Counted from the stretch's first letter, positions 8,591 through 18,196 are shown. The stretch: DNA of 64,000 nt from CAZBEL01 sp964628055 (GCA_964628055.1 CAZVNL010000001.1:1-64000), one strand, 5' to 3'. Made by a program: numbers and translations. Notes: generated by a model from the sequence alone, not told the origin.

Positions 8591-9163
8591 TCAGGGAGTG
8601 GTAAAGGGAACATGTCCCTTGTATTCCCACGTTTTCAGGTCCGCTGACACATAGTAGCTTCCGCTGGCCGTGAGAGCCAGGAAATACTGTTTGGTCCCAT
8701 CCATGGGCGGAAGAATGGTGAGGGAGACAAAATCATCCCGATCGTCAATCTTGGATAGAAAAACAAAAGAGTTGCCGATTTTAACAGGGGTTATGTTCCG
8801 TAATTGGTAAATGTTACCCCGATTAGAGAGCGCGACGATTCCCAAAACCAGCGGGGCAATACCAAAATTATAGTATGTAGAACTAACGATTCTTTCCTCC
8901 GGTGCTTTGGCTGCTTTATTCAACTGGTCAGAATATTTCTGTAATTCCTGGATTTGCGTTTCTAACTGCTGGATTAATTCGGGAGGTACAGATTCACCCG
9001 GTGTCCCAGGCGGCCCTTGTGGCCCCGGCGGTCCGGGTTCCCCTTTCGCTCCAGGAGGTCCCTGAGGGCCAGGCTCTCCCTGGGGTCCTGGCGGTCCTGG
9101 AATGGCCTGTTGCGTACAGCTCACCAGCCAAAGGAATGAGAGGAGAATAGCTAACGTTTTCAT
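8591..9163 (-). CDS. Collagen-like lipoprotein
   Basis: A 190-residue lipoprotein. The signal ends LVSC16 (lipobox). Residues 23-58 are twelve uninterrupted Gly-X-Y triplets rich in Pro at X and Y, alternating with GEP and GAK, i.e. a short collagen triple helix. A coiled-coil segment (about 62-85, LIQQLETQIQELQKYSDQL) follows and could trimerise the stalk. The last 100 residues form a beta-rich globular domain I do not recognise. The start overlaps the stop of the DUF5706 gene by ATGA, so both are made together. Likely a trimeric outer-membrane surface protein; function unknown. Confidence 0.85.
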   Translation of the reverse strand: MKTLAILLSFLWLVSCTQQAIPGPPGPQGEPGPQGPPGAKGEPGPPGPQGPPGTPGESVPPELIQQLETQIQELQKYSDQLNKAAKAPEERIVSSTYYNFGIAPLVLGIVALSNRGNIYQLRNITPVKIGNSFVFLSKIDDRDDFVSLTILPPMDGTKQYFLALTASGSYYVSADLKTWEYKGHVPFTTP

Positions 9164-9726
9164 TGAGTCGCAGGAAAGAGGTACGGCATAGCCCGCGCCC
9201 AGGCCATTGACATGATGATAAATAATTCGGAGATAATGGCTGCTGCAAAAAAGAGAATAGAACGCTTCAAAGCCCGATTTTTATAGGCGTTTATTTTACC
9301 CAGCGCAAACACCTGTTTGGCGAACATGTTATATACTTGGGTGCTGTCGGTAGAAATTTTCTGGAGGTGTTGTGCATACTCTTCCGGAGACTTGAATTGG
9401 CTTATACCACCGAAAAAGGTGGGATTCACCACTTTTTTACCATCGGGTATACTATCATCTCGAACACGGGGTATAATGACCATTAAAAGGTGAATAATGG
9501 CCAGGAGTGCTGAAAAGAAATAAATAATCACCATGATGAGTTTGAACCAGTCTAATTGTACCCGTAAAAAATGGACAATAAAGAAAACCATGAACACACC
9601 TAAAATTGAAAGCAGCGTGAAGGCTTTTTGATCAGATCGTTGGATGATCTGCTGTTCACTGGTAAGAACCCGGAACAGGGGTGAAAAATCTTTACTCGTA
9701 TCAGGATTGGGTTTTTTCTCGGTCAT
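9160..9726 (-). CDS. DUF5706 (PycTM-like) membrane protein
   Basis: A 188-residue protein matching DUF5706 by eye: a helical N-terminus, RSDQKAFTLLSILGVF at the first membrane helix, a second helix ending LMVIIPRVR, the short motif NPTFFGGISQF, then SPEEYAQHLQKI, an amphipathic KINAYKNRALKRS and a last helix at about 155-178. DUF5706 includes PycTM, the membrane-damaging effector of Pycsar cyclic-nucleotide phage defence, in which a cyclase gene lies next door. No cyclase is near here; the gene is coupled by ATGA to a collagen-like lipoprotein. It may therefore be a non-defence family member or an orphan effector. The tRNA-Ala gene lies upstream on the same strand. Confidence 0.7.
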   Translation of the reverse strand: MTEKKPNPDTSKDFSPLFRVLTSEQQIIQRSDQKAFTLLSILGVFMVFFIVHFLRVQLDWFKLIMVIIYFFSALLAIIHLLMVIIPRVRDDSIPDGKKVVNPTFFGGISQFKSPEEYAQHLQKISTDSTQVYNMFAKQVFALGKINAYKNRALKRSILFFAAAIISELFIIMSMAWARAMPYLFPATQ

Positions 9727-9861
9727 AAATTCGCTAACGTTCTTTTAGTGGTTGTCGGGGATCGTTCGTTTCCCCTTCCAATTCTAAGCTATAGTATAAC
9801 CACAAGCAAGGTCGCGATGCTACCCTCATTTCCCACGCAGCTATACATGCGACAAAAACCG

Positions 9862-9934
<73 letters not shown>

Positions 9935-10091
9935 AAGTTTTTCAATGACCACATGGCCATAGCGAGGTTGCCTGTCCCGCATCCCGTAAACCAAGTGGCG
10001 GAAGCGGGAAGCTACAGCCCAATGTAAGTGTACAAATTCTAAAAAAGCGTGGCGAATTTAGAACGGATTCCAGGGGAAGTCCAACAGTCCC

Positions 10092-12272
10092 TTACAGGTT
10101 GTTTAAAAAATAGTCGGCGATGAGGGTAAATACATGCCGGGTAGCGTTCCCCCCGTAGATGCCATGGTTGCGGTTAGGATAAAACATGACATCAACGAAT
10201 TTATTGGCGCGGATACAGGCCTCGAGGAACTCTTCCGTATTTTGTACATGAACGTTATCATCAGCTATTCCATGGACTAACAGTAGTTTCCCCTGAAAGC
10301 GATCGATATAGCTAAGGACCGAGGTACTGTCATAGCCCGCGGTATTTTCCGTAACCAATCCCATATAACGTTCAGTATAGATGGTATCATAAAACCTAAA
10401 ATCTGTTACCGGGGCAACAGCTACACCCACCTTAAACCAGGCAGAACCCTTCGTCAAAGCCAGAGCGGTACTGTACCCGCCTCCACTCCACCCCCAGATT
10501 CCGATACGATCGACATCCACATAGGTAAGCGTACTTAGATAATGTACCGTTTCACCCAAGTCACGCATTAACCATTTTCCAATATCTCCGTAGGCCAAGT
10601 TCTTCATTCTTTTGCCACCTTTCCCGGTCTGGCGGGGATCGACACGGAGAAGGATAAATCCTTTCTGAGCTAACATTTGATCCCAGAAAAACCCACTGCC
10701 TCCCCAATAATCAGCCACAATGGGAGCCCCGGGCATACCATAAACCCTGATGATTACCGGATATTTCTTGCTCGGCTCAAACTGATGCGGCAAGGTCATC
10801 CGGGCTTCCAATTGAACGCTGTCGGAAGTAGGAATTTGCATAAAAGTAGGATAGGTGTACCCATAAGTTCCTGGTTCCTTCAATTTGGATTCACCTAAGA
10901 CCCGAATTAGCGAGCCATCAGCGCTATGCAAACTGATACGCGGGGGCATTTTGGTATTGGAATAACGATCGATGAAATAAAGTCCCGTAGGAGCAAAATA
11001 CACGGAATGCCAACCCCTACCCTTCGTGAGTTGTTTAATACCTTCTCCTGTAATGGAGACCCGATATGCCTGGTTCTCTATAACGGAAGCTTTTTTACCA
11101 CTGAAGTAAATTTGTTCATTTTCCTTGTCTACTTTAATAACCTGACTCACTTCCCACTCACCATCAGTCAAGGTATCAACGATCTCCCCTTCAAAGTCCA
11201 CACGGTATAGGTGTCGATAACCGCTCCGTTCCGACGACCATAAGAACGTATTTTCATCCAGGAATTGAAAATCGTCCCTGACATCGACCCAACACGTATC
11301 GGTCTCGGTAAAAATTGTTTCCGTTTCCCCGTTTAAGCGGTCAGCCAATAATAGGTCTAATCGGTTCTGACGGCGGTTCAAGCGCTCCAGGATTAGATAG
11401 CGGGACGGCTTCTTGGGCAACCAGTACAAACGCGGAAAATACTTATCGCTATCCGGGCCTAATTTCAGCCACTTCGTTCGACCTCCCGGTACCCGAACAA
11501 CACCAATCTGCATGGTAGGATTAGTCTCCCCCACTTTCGGGTAACGCACATATTCCACTTCCGGATAGGGAGTTTTATTACGGATGAAAGGATATTCCTT
11601 CACTTGTGTTTGATCTACACGCCAAAAGGCAATGTACCGGCTATCAGGTGACCAATAATAGGCCTGGTCACGACCAAATTCCTCTTCATAGACCCAACCG
11701 AAATGACCGTTTAAAATAACATCCGACCCGTCCCGTGTTAAACGGTACTCCCGACTAGAACGCAAATTCTGGGCGTATAAATTATGATCCTCACGGATGT
11801 AGGCCACCCATTCACCGTTGGTGGAAAAAGTCACATTCCGGATAGGTTTCACTGGATCAATTAAAGGTATTAATTGCTTAGCGTTGAAGTCATAAAGGTA
11901 ATAGGTTGCTGCCCTGGACCGTCGCCAAAGACGGTGCACGTTTGTCCTCAGGAGTAGTTTTGATCCATCGGGAGCAAAGTTGAACCCGGCGGGTCGTAAC
12001 TTTTCCTCGCCCAAGGTCAGTTCTTCCGCCGGTAGATATAGCGTCGTATCCCCCGAGGCCAAATCCACACGGTACAAAGCGTACCCTTTCTGCACCGAAT
12101 CATAGCGGAAAAAGGCGTAGGCGTCCTCCTGGGGAATCCACTGCCACGGGCCCAGGGAGGCGTATTCCACCAAGCCTTCTTTAAAAATTAAATCCGGGGT
12201 GATTTCCCGTTCCTGGGCTCCAAGTAAAGTAATACTAATTAACAGTATAAATAGCGATTGAATGTACTTCAT
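10092..12272 (-). CDS. Dipeptidyl peptidase IV (peptidase family S9B)
   Basis: A 726-residue secreted serine peptidase. A signal peptide (residues 1-19, ending LLGAQ) precedes an eight-bladed beta-propeller (about 40-480) with the S9B signature FGWVYEEEFGRD, whose two Glu bind the substrate N-terminus. The C-terminal alpha/beta hydrolase has the nucleophile elbow GWSGGGYS, the acid in GIADDNVHVQN and the His in NRNHGIYGG. It cleaves Xaa-Pro or Xaa-Ala dipeptides from peptide N-termini in the periplasm or at the surface. It is the last gene of a unit with the uracil-DNA glycosylase (ATGA overlap) and an MDR oxidoreductase, an arrangement that does not suggest a common pathway. Confidence 0.93.
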   Translation of the reverse strand: MKYIQSLFILLISITLLGAQEREITPDLIFKEGLVEYASLGPWQWIPQEDAYAFFRYDSVQKGYALYRVDLASGDTTLYLPAEELTLGEEKLRPAGFNFAPDGSKLLLRTNVHRLWRRSRAATYYLYDFNAKQLIPLIDPVKPIRNVTFSTNGEWVAYIREDHNLYAQNLRSSREYRLTRDGSDVILNGHFGWVYEEEFGRDQAYYWSPDSRYIAFWRVDQTQVKEYPFIRNKTPYPEVEYVRYPKVGETNPTMQIGVVRVPGGRTKWLKLGPDSDKYFPRLYWLPKKPSRYLILERLNRRQNRLDLLLADRLNGETETIFTETDTCWVDVRDDFQFLDENTFLWSSERSGYRHLYRVDFEGEIVDTLTDGEWEVSQVIKVDKENEQIYFSGKKASVIENQAYRVSITGEGIKQLTKGRGWHSVYFAPTGLYFIDRYSNTKMPPRISLHSADGSLIRVLGESKLKEPGTYGYTYPTFMQIPTSDSVQLEARMTLPHQFEPSKKYPVIIRVYGMPGAPIVADYWGGSGFFWDQMLAQKGFILLRVDPRQTGKGGKRMKNLAYGDIGKWLMRDLGETVHYLSTLTYVDVDRIGIWGWSGGGYSTALALTKGSAWFKVGVAVAPVTDFRFYDTIYTERYMGLVTENTAGYDSTSVLSYIDRFQGKLLLVHGIADDNVHVQNTEEFLEACIRANKFVDVMFYPNRNHGIYGGNATRHVFTLIADYFLNNL

Positions 12273-12946
12273 TCCAGTAACTCTTTAAGTTGATTCAAAA
12301 GGGTAACCATCATGAGTTGAGTTAAGCGCTTTGTATTTACGTTGCGGGGACTGGGATGGTATGAAGCCACCATCCAGAGCCCGGAGGGCAAACGATAATG
12401 CCGGCCATGTTGGAAGGGGTAGTCTTTCTTTTTAATTGGATTTTGCTTACGTGCAAAGCGCAAACAAGCATCAAAAGCGATGCGACCCAATGCCAGCAAA
12501 ACGCGTAAGCGCCTTAGTTGTTGCCATTCCTGTTGGAAAAACGGGAAACAGTTGTGCAGTTCCATGCTACGGGGCTTATCTTGGGGCGGTACGCATTTAA
12601 GAACCGGGGTCATATAGGCATTAGGTAATTCAAGACCATCGTTCAAAGAGAGGGAATGGGGTTGGTTGGCAAAACCGGTTGTAAAAAGACAGCGCATAAG
12701 AAACTCAGCCGATTTATCTCCTGTGAAAACCCGTCCCGTGCGATTGCCACCATGGGCGGCGGGCGCCAATCCAACAATCAACACTTGCGCCTGAGGGTCC
12801 CCATATCCCGGCACGGGCCTTCCCCAGTAATCCCAATCGGTATATTGCTTCCGCTTTCGTTGGGCAATTTCTTGACGAAAATGTACCAGCCGAGGACATC
12901 GCTTACAGGAAGTAATTTCCTGGAAAAGTAATTGCGCAGGACTCAT
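12269..12946 (-). CDS. Family 5 uracil-DNA glycosylase (UDGb)
   Basis: A 225-residue DNA-repair enzyme removing uracil and other deaminated bases from DNA. Motif 1 reads VGLAPAAHGGNRTGRVF, diagnostic of family 5 (UDGb), which lacks the polar catalytic residue of other families at this position. Motif 3 reads SYHPSPRNVNTKRLT. Cysteines in CKRCPRLV near the N-terminus, in LKCVPP and in NCFPFF form the four ligands expected for the structural 4Fe-4S cluster. It overlaps both neighbours by ATGA. Family 5 is common in thermophiles and scattered in other bacteria. Confidence 0.92.
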   Translation of the reverse strand: MSPAQLLFQEITSCKRCPRLVHFRQEIAQRKRKQYTDWDYWGRPVPGYGDPQAQVLIVGLAPAAHGGNRTGRVFTGDKSAEFLMRCLFTTGFANQPHSLSLNDGLELPNAYMTPVLKCVPPQDKPRSMELHNCFPFFQQEWQQLRRLRVLLALGRIAFDACLRFARKQNPIKKKDYPFQHGRHYRLPSGLWMVASYHPSPRNVNTKRLTQLMMVTLLNQLKELLE

Positions 12947-13968
12947 CGCTTATCGGGAGACAGTAATACTTTTCCAAAGTTACGTCGCTGGTGAATATAG
13001 CGATGAGCCTCTTGAACCTCGCTGAAAGTAAAAACCCGATCTATCTGCGGAGTAATCCTCCCTTCCTGGTACCACCGCATGACGTTGCTAGTGACCTGTT
13101 GGAAAAATCGAGCATGATTCTGGAGCAACCCCAAGTGAAAACCAAACACCCCACGATTCATGGAAATGAGTTTAAGCGGATTAAAACGCGGCATTTTTAC
13201 ATATTCCTTAACGGCATGCCAAGAGTAACGCCCCCGGCCTTCGGTGGCAGTGGAAAAACCGTACATCACCAAACGACCAAGTTTTGCCAGGGCTCGGTAG
13301 CTCTCTGCGAAATGCCCGCCCCCAATGGGATCCAGAATAACGTCGGCACCGAGACCGAGCGTCACTTCCTGAACACACGTATAAAAATCAACTTCCCGGG
13401 GATCGATGATATGCTCCACCCCCATTTCTTTAAGTTTAACATGTTTCCACCGTGAAGCCGTCCCAATGATCTGACCCCCGAGTAATTGGGCAATTTGCAA
13501 TGCCGCAATTCCTACGCCACCTCCTATTCCGTGGATCAAGACCCATTCCCCTTCTTTTAAGTGCGCTTGGTTAATCAACATGCCGTAAGCGGTAAAATAG
13601 TTTACCGGTAGAGCGGCGGCAGCTCGGAGCTGCTTTTCGTCTTCCAATAATAAGACCTGGTCGCGTGGTAGGATGATTTTCGAGCTATACCCACCAAACC
13701 GCGTAAGCCCGACTACGGGGCGTCCCACTAACTCTCCTGCAACCGCTGAACCGACTTTTTCAATAATTCCACTCACCTCATAGCCCGGGACAAAAGGAGG
13801 CGGGGGTGCCGAAGGATAAAGTCCCCGACGACAAAGAAGATCAGCAAAGTTTATTCCTGCGTAATGGACTTTAACCTGGACGCCGTTGGAACCTGGTGGC
13901 GGAAGCTCACTCTCCTGTAAAGTCAGAACCTCTTCCTTCCCGTACCGCGTGATCCATATTTGTTGCAT
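12943..13968 (-). CDS. Zinc-free MDR oxidoreductase, quinone-reductase/VAT-1-like
   Basis: A 341-residue medium-chain dehydrogenase/reductase. The GroES-like N-terminal domain has VHYAGINFADLLCRRG and PGYEVSGIIEKVG, and the Rossmann domain has VLIHGIGGGVGIAALQIAQ. It lacks the structural-zinc Cys cluster and the catalytic zinc ligands of alcohol dehydrogenases, placing it with NADPH:quinone reductases and VAT-1-like proteins. A role in reducing quinones or enones is likely; substrate unknown. First gene of the unit with UDGb and DPP4. Its start faces the divergent PpiD-like gene across 123 bases that must hold both promoters. Confidence 0.85.
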   Translation of the reverse strand: MQQIWITRYGKEEVLTLQESELPPPGSNGVQVKVHYAGINFADLLCRRGLYPSAPPPPFVPGYEVSGIIEKVGSAVAGELVGRPVVGLTRFGGYSSKIILPRDQVLLLEDEKQLRAAAALPVNYFTAYGMLINQAHLKEGEWVLIHGIGGGVGIAALQIAQLLGGQIIGTASRWKHVKLKEMGVEHIIDPREVDFYTCVQEVTLGLGADVILDPIGGGHFAESYRALAKLGRLVMYGFSTATEGRGRYSWHAVKEYVKMPRFNPLKLISMNRGVFGFHLGLLQNHARFFQQVTSNVMRWYQEGRITPQIDRVFTFSEVQEAHRYIHQRRNFGKVLLSPDKR

Positions 13969-14091
13969 AGAGGAAATTAGGCCCTTACACGTGAAAGATA
14001 CAGCAGGGATTTCTTGGCTTTGCCTTTAAGAGATGGCTAAATTCGCACCCCCTTCAGGAAAATTTTTTACAACCTTTAGTGGAAGAATAAC

Positions 14092-15933
14092 ATGGCCATT
14101 ATCTCTACCCTTCGCAACCGGATGCATATTGTGCTCTGGGCCTTACTAATTTTGTTCCTACTCAGTATGACCGTGGGCGGTCTGGTGGGTGGTGTCAACA
14201 TCGTGGACCAACTTTTAGGCAAGGTCGATCCAACCAAAGCTATTGGAATGGTCAACGGTGACGTCATCTCCCCAACCGACTTTTCCAACTTGGTAACACG
14301 TCAAATCGATCAGCTTCGTTCAGCCGGGCAAGAAGTCACCGACCAGGATATTGAGCGCATTCGCAATCAGGTGTGGGAAGGGTTCATCCGTGACAAACTC
14401 ATTGCCCAGGCGCTGAAAAAAATGGATATTGCCGCCACCGACGAAGAAGTACTCTACCATTTACGGAATGCCCCACCTGTTTTTCTCCAACAAGAACCTG
14501 TTTTCCAGACCGATGGCCAATTTGACCTGGAAAAATATCAACAAGCCATTAATAATCCCGTGGGTAACGAATGGGTTGAAATCGAACAGTTCATGAAAAA
14601 ATCCTACATCCCCAATTACAAACTTCAACAACTTTTATTTTCCACGGTTAATGTAGCGGAAGAAGAATTATGGGATGAATACAAAAAGAACTATTTAGAT
14701 TACACTATCTCCGCCCTTCACGTTACTACCAGTACCGTACAAGACAGTATAACGGCTCCCACGGAAGACGAACTGCGGGCAGAATATCAGCAGCGGTTCG
14801 ATGAATTCACCAGAGACGAACTCCGCAATTTGCAAGTTGTTTCCTGGAAAAAGGTACCGTCCCACGACGATACCCTCCGCATCGAGGAAGAAACCCGTCA
14901 CATATTAGCGTTAGCCCAACAAAAGGGAAGTGATTTCGCCACCCTAGCGGATACTTACACCCAGGATCCTGGAAATCAGGTGACCCCCGATTCCGGTCGC
15001 GGGGGCATGTTGGGTTGGTTCCGCAAAGGACAGATGGTGAAACCCTTCGAAGAAGCTGCCTTTTCCGCCCCGCCGGGAACAGTAGTGGGACCGGTTCTTT
15101 CCCCCTTTGGTTATCACATCATCAAGGTCTTCGATCGACGCGTACAAAAAGGTGTGGAAGAGGTGAACGCCGCCCATATTCTCTTGAAGATTGAGTTAGG
15201 GGCCAGCACCCGGGAACGCTTACGCCGGGAAGCTACCCTCTTTACCTACGACGCCCAGGATTACGGTTTTGAGGCCGCCCTGGACACGCACTATGTGCAA
15301 GCCTTTTCCGCCGATCATCTCACCAAATCCGCCTCTTTCCTTCCCCAGGTAGGCTCTTTCCGGGATGCCGTTCGATTCGCCTTTAACAGCTCCGTGGGGG
15401 ACATATCCGGCCCCTTAGAAAACGATAATTATTTTATCGTCTGCAAACTGGATTCTATTTTAGAAGCCGGTACCCGCGGTTTTGGAGAAGTGCGCGCCCA
15501 GTTAAACCGTGAGATCCTGGAGCAAAGACAAAGGATAAAGGCTAAAGAATTAGCGAATATTTACCGCCGAAAGGTAGAGTACGGAGTCACTTTCGAGGAT
15601 ATTAAGCAGGAAAACGCCCAAGTGGAATACATGCCTCAGGATACCAAGAAACTATCCCGCGGTTTCAACACCATCGGGCAGAGTTATTACCTCATTGGGG
15701 CGCTGTTGGGCTCCGAACCAGGCGCCCTCATTGGACCGGTGGAAACTGCCCGGGGGTATGCCTTGGTGAAGCTCCTTTCGGTGGCCTCCATCGATAGTAA
15801 TGACTTCGAAGCTAAAAAAATCAATCTGCTACAAAACCTTCAATCTACCAAAGGCAATGCAGTTTATGAGAATTGGTTACAAGCCCGACGAGAGGCAGCG
15901 GAAATCATTGATAATCGCAACTACTATTTCTAA
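14092..15933 (+). CDS. PpiD/SurA-like periplasmic peptidyl-prolyl isomerase
   Basis: A 613-residue protein with a short cytoplasmic tail, one membrane anchor (about residues 10-33, IVLWALLILFLLSMTVGGLV) and a periplasmic SurA_N-type chaperone region beginning GMVNGDVISPTDF. A parvulin domain (about 255-355) carries DSGRGGMLGWFRKGQMVKPFEEAAF and FGYHIIKVFDR; a second, degenerate parvulin-like segment follows (GAALLGSEPGALIGPVE near 545). This architecture is that of PpiD, which helps fold outer-membrane and secreted proteins at the inner membrane. The start is preceded by GGAAG at proper spacing. Monocistronic or first gene before the thiolase-like pair, which begins 119 nt later. Confidence 0.88.
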   Translation: MAIISTLRNRMHIVLWALLILFLLSMTVGGLVGGVNIVDQLLGKVDPTKAIGMVNGDVISPTDFSNLVTRQIDQLRSAGQEVTDQDIERIRNQVWEGFIRDKLIAQALKKMDIAATDEEVLYHLRNAPPVFLQQEPVFQTDGQFDLEKYQQAINNPVGNEWVEIEQFMKKSYIPNYKLQQLLFSTVNVAEEELWDEYKKNYLDYTISALHVTTSTVQDSITAPTEDELRAEYQQRFDEFTRDELRNLQVVSWKKVPSHDDTLRIEEETRHILALAQQKGSDFATLADTYTQDPGNQVTPDSGRGGMLGWFRKGQMVKPFEEAAFSAPPGTVVGPVLSPFGYHIIKVFDRRVQKGVEEVNAAHILLKIELGASTRERLRREATLFTYDAQDYGFEAALDTHYVQAFSADHLTKSASFLPQVGSFRDAVRFAFNSSVGDISGPLENDNYFIVCKLDSILEAGTRGFGEVRAQLNREILEQRQRIKAKELANIYRRKVEYGVTFEDIKQENAQVEYMPQDTKKLSRGFNTIGQSYYLIGALLGSEPGALIGPVETARGYALVKLLSVASIDSNDFEAKKINLLQNLQSTKGNAVYENWLQARREAAEIIDNRNYYF

Positions 15934-16052
15934 ACTTGATAAATCATCAACGTCAATTTATATTTGATGACAAAACCACGCTCTCCGATTTCCACTGCTT
16001 TCATCTCCAAGATAGAACAAATATAACCTAACAATCCTAACGCGAGAATCTC

Positions 16053-17480
16053 ATGATTACTTTCAGTGAGCGACAATTAAAGATACCGGAAATGAGCCGT
16101 CCCGTTTTTCTGGTGACCGGAGGCATGTCCAAATTTGCGCGGGCCATTCCCGAAAAACGAACCGAGGAGTTGGCCATCGACGCTTTTACGGAGGCAGCTC
16201 ATTTCATCGATACAACACCGGCCGAACTCAAGCAGTACATCCATTCCTGTTACTACGGCCACTTTGCCGATCATTTCGGGGACCAATTATTGGGTGAAGC
16301 CGTCATCCACGACCGGTTAGGACTGGATCCCTTGGGAAATATTGGCATCAAGACGGGGGGAGCCACCGGAGGGTCCACCCTTTGGGAAGCCTTCAAAACC
16401 GTGGCTTCCGGCTATTCCGACTGCGTCTTGGCCATGGGCTGGGAACGCATGGACGAAGTTCCCACCGACGAAGGAAATCATTATATCGCCTCCGCTGCGG
16501 ACAAGGACTGGGAAACCCCCTTGGGACACATCTACACCGGGTATTACGCTGTCATGGCCCAAAAATATTGGCAGGTTTTTGGCAAGGAAGAGGATTCTTT
16601 CCGCCGCACCATGGCTGAAATCGCCGTGAAAAACCGCGGCTACGCCCGGATGAATCCTCACGCTCAGGGTCCGCTGAAAATAACCGTGGAAGACGTGCTG
16701 AACTCCCCTGTTGTTGCCTACCCACTCCGTGCCCTGGATTGCTGCTTAATGAGCGTGGGAGCGGCTTGCGCCATCCTCTGCGACGAAAAGACCGCCTTCG
16801 AACTCAGTGACAATCCGCTGTTGATTTACGTTGCCGCTGGAAGCCACACCTTGCGCGTAGCCGATCGCAGACACATGGAAATTCCCCTTTTACCCAACGA
16901 AACCGCTGATCAATATAAAGATTTAGGGGAGCGTTTCCCCGGTGGCGATCGCTATCCTGGGTTTACCGGCTTTCTAGCAGCCCGAATGGCGGCCCACTAT
17001 GGCTACCGTATGGCGGGAATCACCGATCCTACTACAGACCTGGACGTGGTGGAGCTGCACGATGCCTTCACCATCAGTGATATTCAGACCTACGAAGATA
17101 TTGGTATCCGACCGTACGGAGAGGGGCGTACCTATGTGGAATCGGGAGACTGCTACCATACCAACCCTCGTACCGGTGAACCGGGTAAATTACCAGCCAA
17201 CTTGTCAGGGGGCCTCATCGGGAATATGCATGCCGTTGGCGCCACCGGAATCATGCAAGCCATCGAAATAGGCCATCATCTCTGGGGTCGGTGGGCCGAA
17301 ATGCACGGAGATCCGGAAAAATGGCGCCGGTTTAATCGGGAAAAACCAACCGATTGGACCAATTTACAGGTTGTCAATGCTCGCCGTGGTCTGGCCATCA
17401 GCCACGCCGGGGTCGGCAGCCATGTGACAGCAACTATCATCGTGCATCCGGATCATCAACTGGAAAGGATTTCATCATGA
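16053..17480 (+). CDS. Thiolase-fold protein lacking the nucleophilic Cys (aldolase-like partner of DUF35)
   Basis: A 475-residue thiolase-superfamily protein closest in pattern to the SCP-x thiolase and Ltp2 branch. The loop that normally reads NCATGS is KTGGATGGSTLW here, so the acylated Cys is replaced by Gly. The catalytic-His segment is kept as VELHDAFTISDIQTYEDIG and the oxyanion region as NMHAVGATGIMQAIE. Loss of the Cys with retention of HDAF is what is known for Ltp2, a steroid side-chain retro-aldolase that works with a DUF35 protein. The next gene encodes exactly such a DUF35 protein (ATGA overlap). I infer a thiolase-fold aldolase or C-C lyase acting on an acyl-CoA rather than a thiolase. 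An internal ATG at 16095 is an alternative start. Confidence 0.75.
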   Translation: MITFSERQLKIPEMSRPVFLVTGGMSKFARAIPEKRTEELAIDAFTEAAHFIDTTPAELKQYIHSCYYGHFADHFGDQLLGEAVIHDRLGLDPLGNIGIKTGGATGGSTLWEAFKTVASGYSDCVLAMGWERMDEVPTDEGNHYIASAADKDWETPLGHIYTGYYAVMAQKYWQVFGKEEDSFRRTMAEIAVKNRGYARMNPHAQGPLKITVEDVLNSPVVAYPLRALDCCLMSVGAACAILCDEKTAFELSDNPLLIYVAAGSHTLRVADRRHMEIPLLPNETADQYKDLGERFPGGDRYPGFTGFLAARMAAHYGYRMAGITDPTTDLDVVELHDAFTISDIQTYEDIGIRPYGEGRTYVESGDCYHTNPRTGEPGKLPANLSGGLIGNMHAVGATGIMQAIEIGHHLWGRWAEMHGDPEKWRRFNREKPTDWTNLQVVNARRGLAISHAGVGSHVTATIIVHPDHQLERISS

Positions 17481-18070
17481 AAACCATGAAACGGGGAACT
17501 GTACGCGTTGAGAAGGGACGTTACCGTCCTCAAGGACATTTCCATTTCGTGTACCCCAACGACCCTATCTGGGACGAACAAGGACGCTTGGTGGGTGTGA
17601 CTAATCCACGGGATGTTACTCACATTCACACCTATGGTGGAGAATCCGTCTTTTTTGAATCCCTTAGTAAAGGTAAGCTCTTAGGAACCTACTGCGATAA
17701 CAAAGATTGTGCCACGCAGGGTACTGTTTATATTCCATTTCGCATTCATTGTCCTGACTGCTTGGGGAAAAACACCCCGATGGATCTGACGGAAACCGCA
17801 AAAACCGGGGCCCGTGTCCATACCTTTATGATTACAGAACGAACAGGCGCCTTTAATACGTTGAAAAAACCAATTCGCTTTATCAACGTTGAATTCCAAG
17901 GAGTGGCTACCATCCTAATGGGCTACCTGTCCGTGGGCGAACCGTCCATCGGCATGGAAGTAGTCCCTATATTTCAAACTGAGAACCCTACCTATACAAT
18001 CCTCGATCTATCGTGGGTTCCTAAAGGCACCCCTGAAGAGGAGTTACCCGAAGGTTTTACTTTCGGTTAA
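17477..18070 (+). CDS. DUF35 zinc-ribbon/OB-fold acyl-CoA-binding protein
   Basis: A 197-residue DUF35 protein: a rubredoxin-like zinc ribbon with ligands in YCDNKDC and HCPDC (about residues 73-97), then an OB fold (about 100-185) with VHTFMITERTGAFN. DUF35 partners hold CoA esters for thiolase-fold enzymes, as in archaeal HMG-CoA synthesis, BbsAB of toluene degradation and the Ltp2/ChsH2 aldolase. The ATG at 17477 overlaps the stop of the thiolase-like gene (ATGA). A longer frame from 17354 would run inside that gene and is not needed. The N-terminal 40 residues, rich in Arg, His and Tyr, are an extension not typical of the minimal domain. Confidence 0.88.
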   Translation: MKTMKRGTVRVEKGRYRPQGHFHFVYPNDPIWDEQGRLVGVTNPRDVTHIHTYGGESVFFESLSKGKLLGTYCDNKDCATQGTVYIPFRIHCPDCLGKNTPMDLTETAKTGARVHTFMITERTGAFNTLKKPIRFINVEFQGVATILMGYLSVGEPSIGMEVVPIFQTENPTYTILDLSWVPKGTPEEELPEGFTFG

Positions 18071-18196
18071 ATCCATAATCACCTGCTCTATCCTTTACTG
18101 AAAGCTCGGCACACCGGCTAATTCTTGTTTCTCCCCTAAGGTGGGTCGTATTTTTCGATAACCATCATATATGAATCAACTCCGAAAGGGATCACC

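Noticed and set aside
8990..9096. DNA tandem repeat in the collagen-like gene
   Set aside because: The periodicity is that of Gly-X-Y codons; the DNA copies are not identical enough to be a repeat element.
15946..15981. Inverted repeat TCATCAA/TTGATGA after the PpiD-like gene
   Set aside because: Seven base pairs, AT-rich and without a following T-run; too weak to call a terminator.
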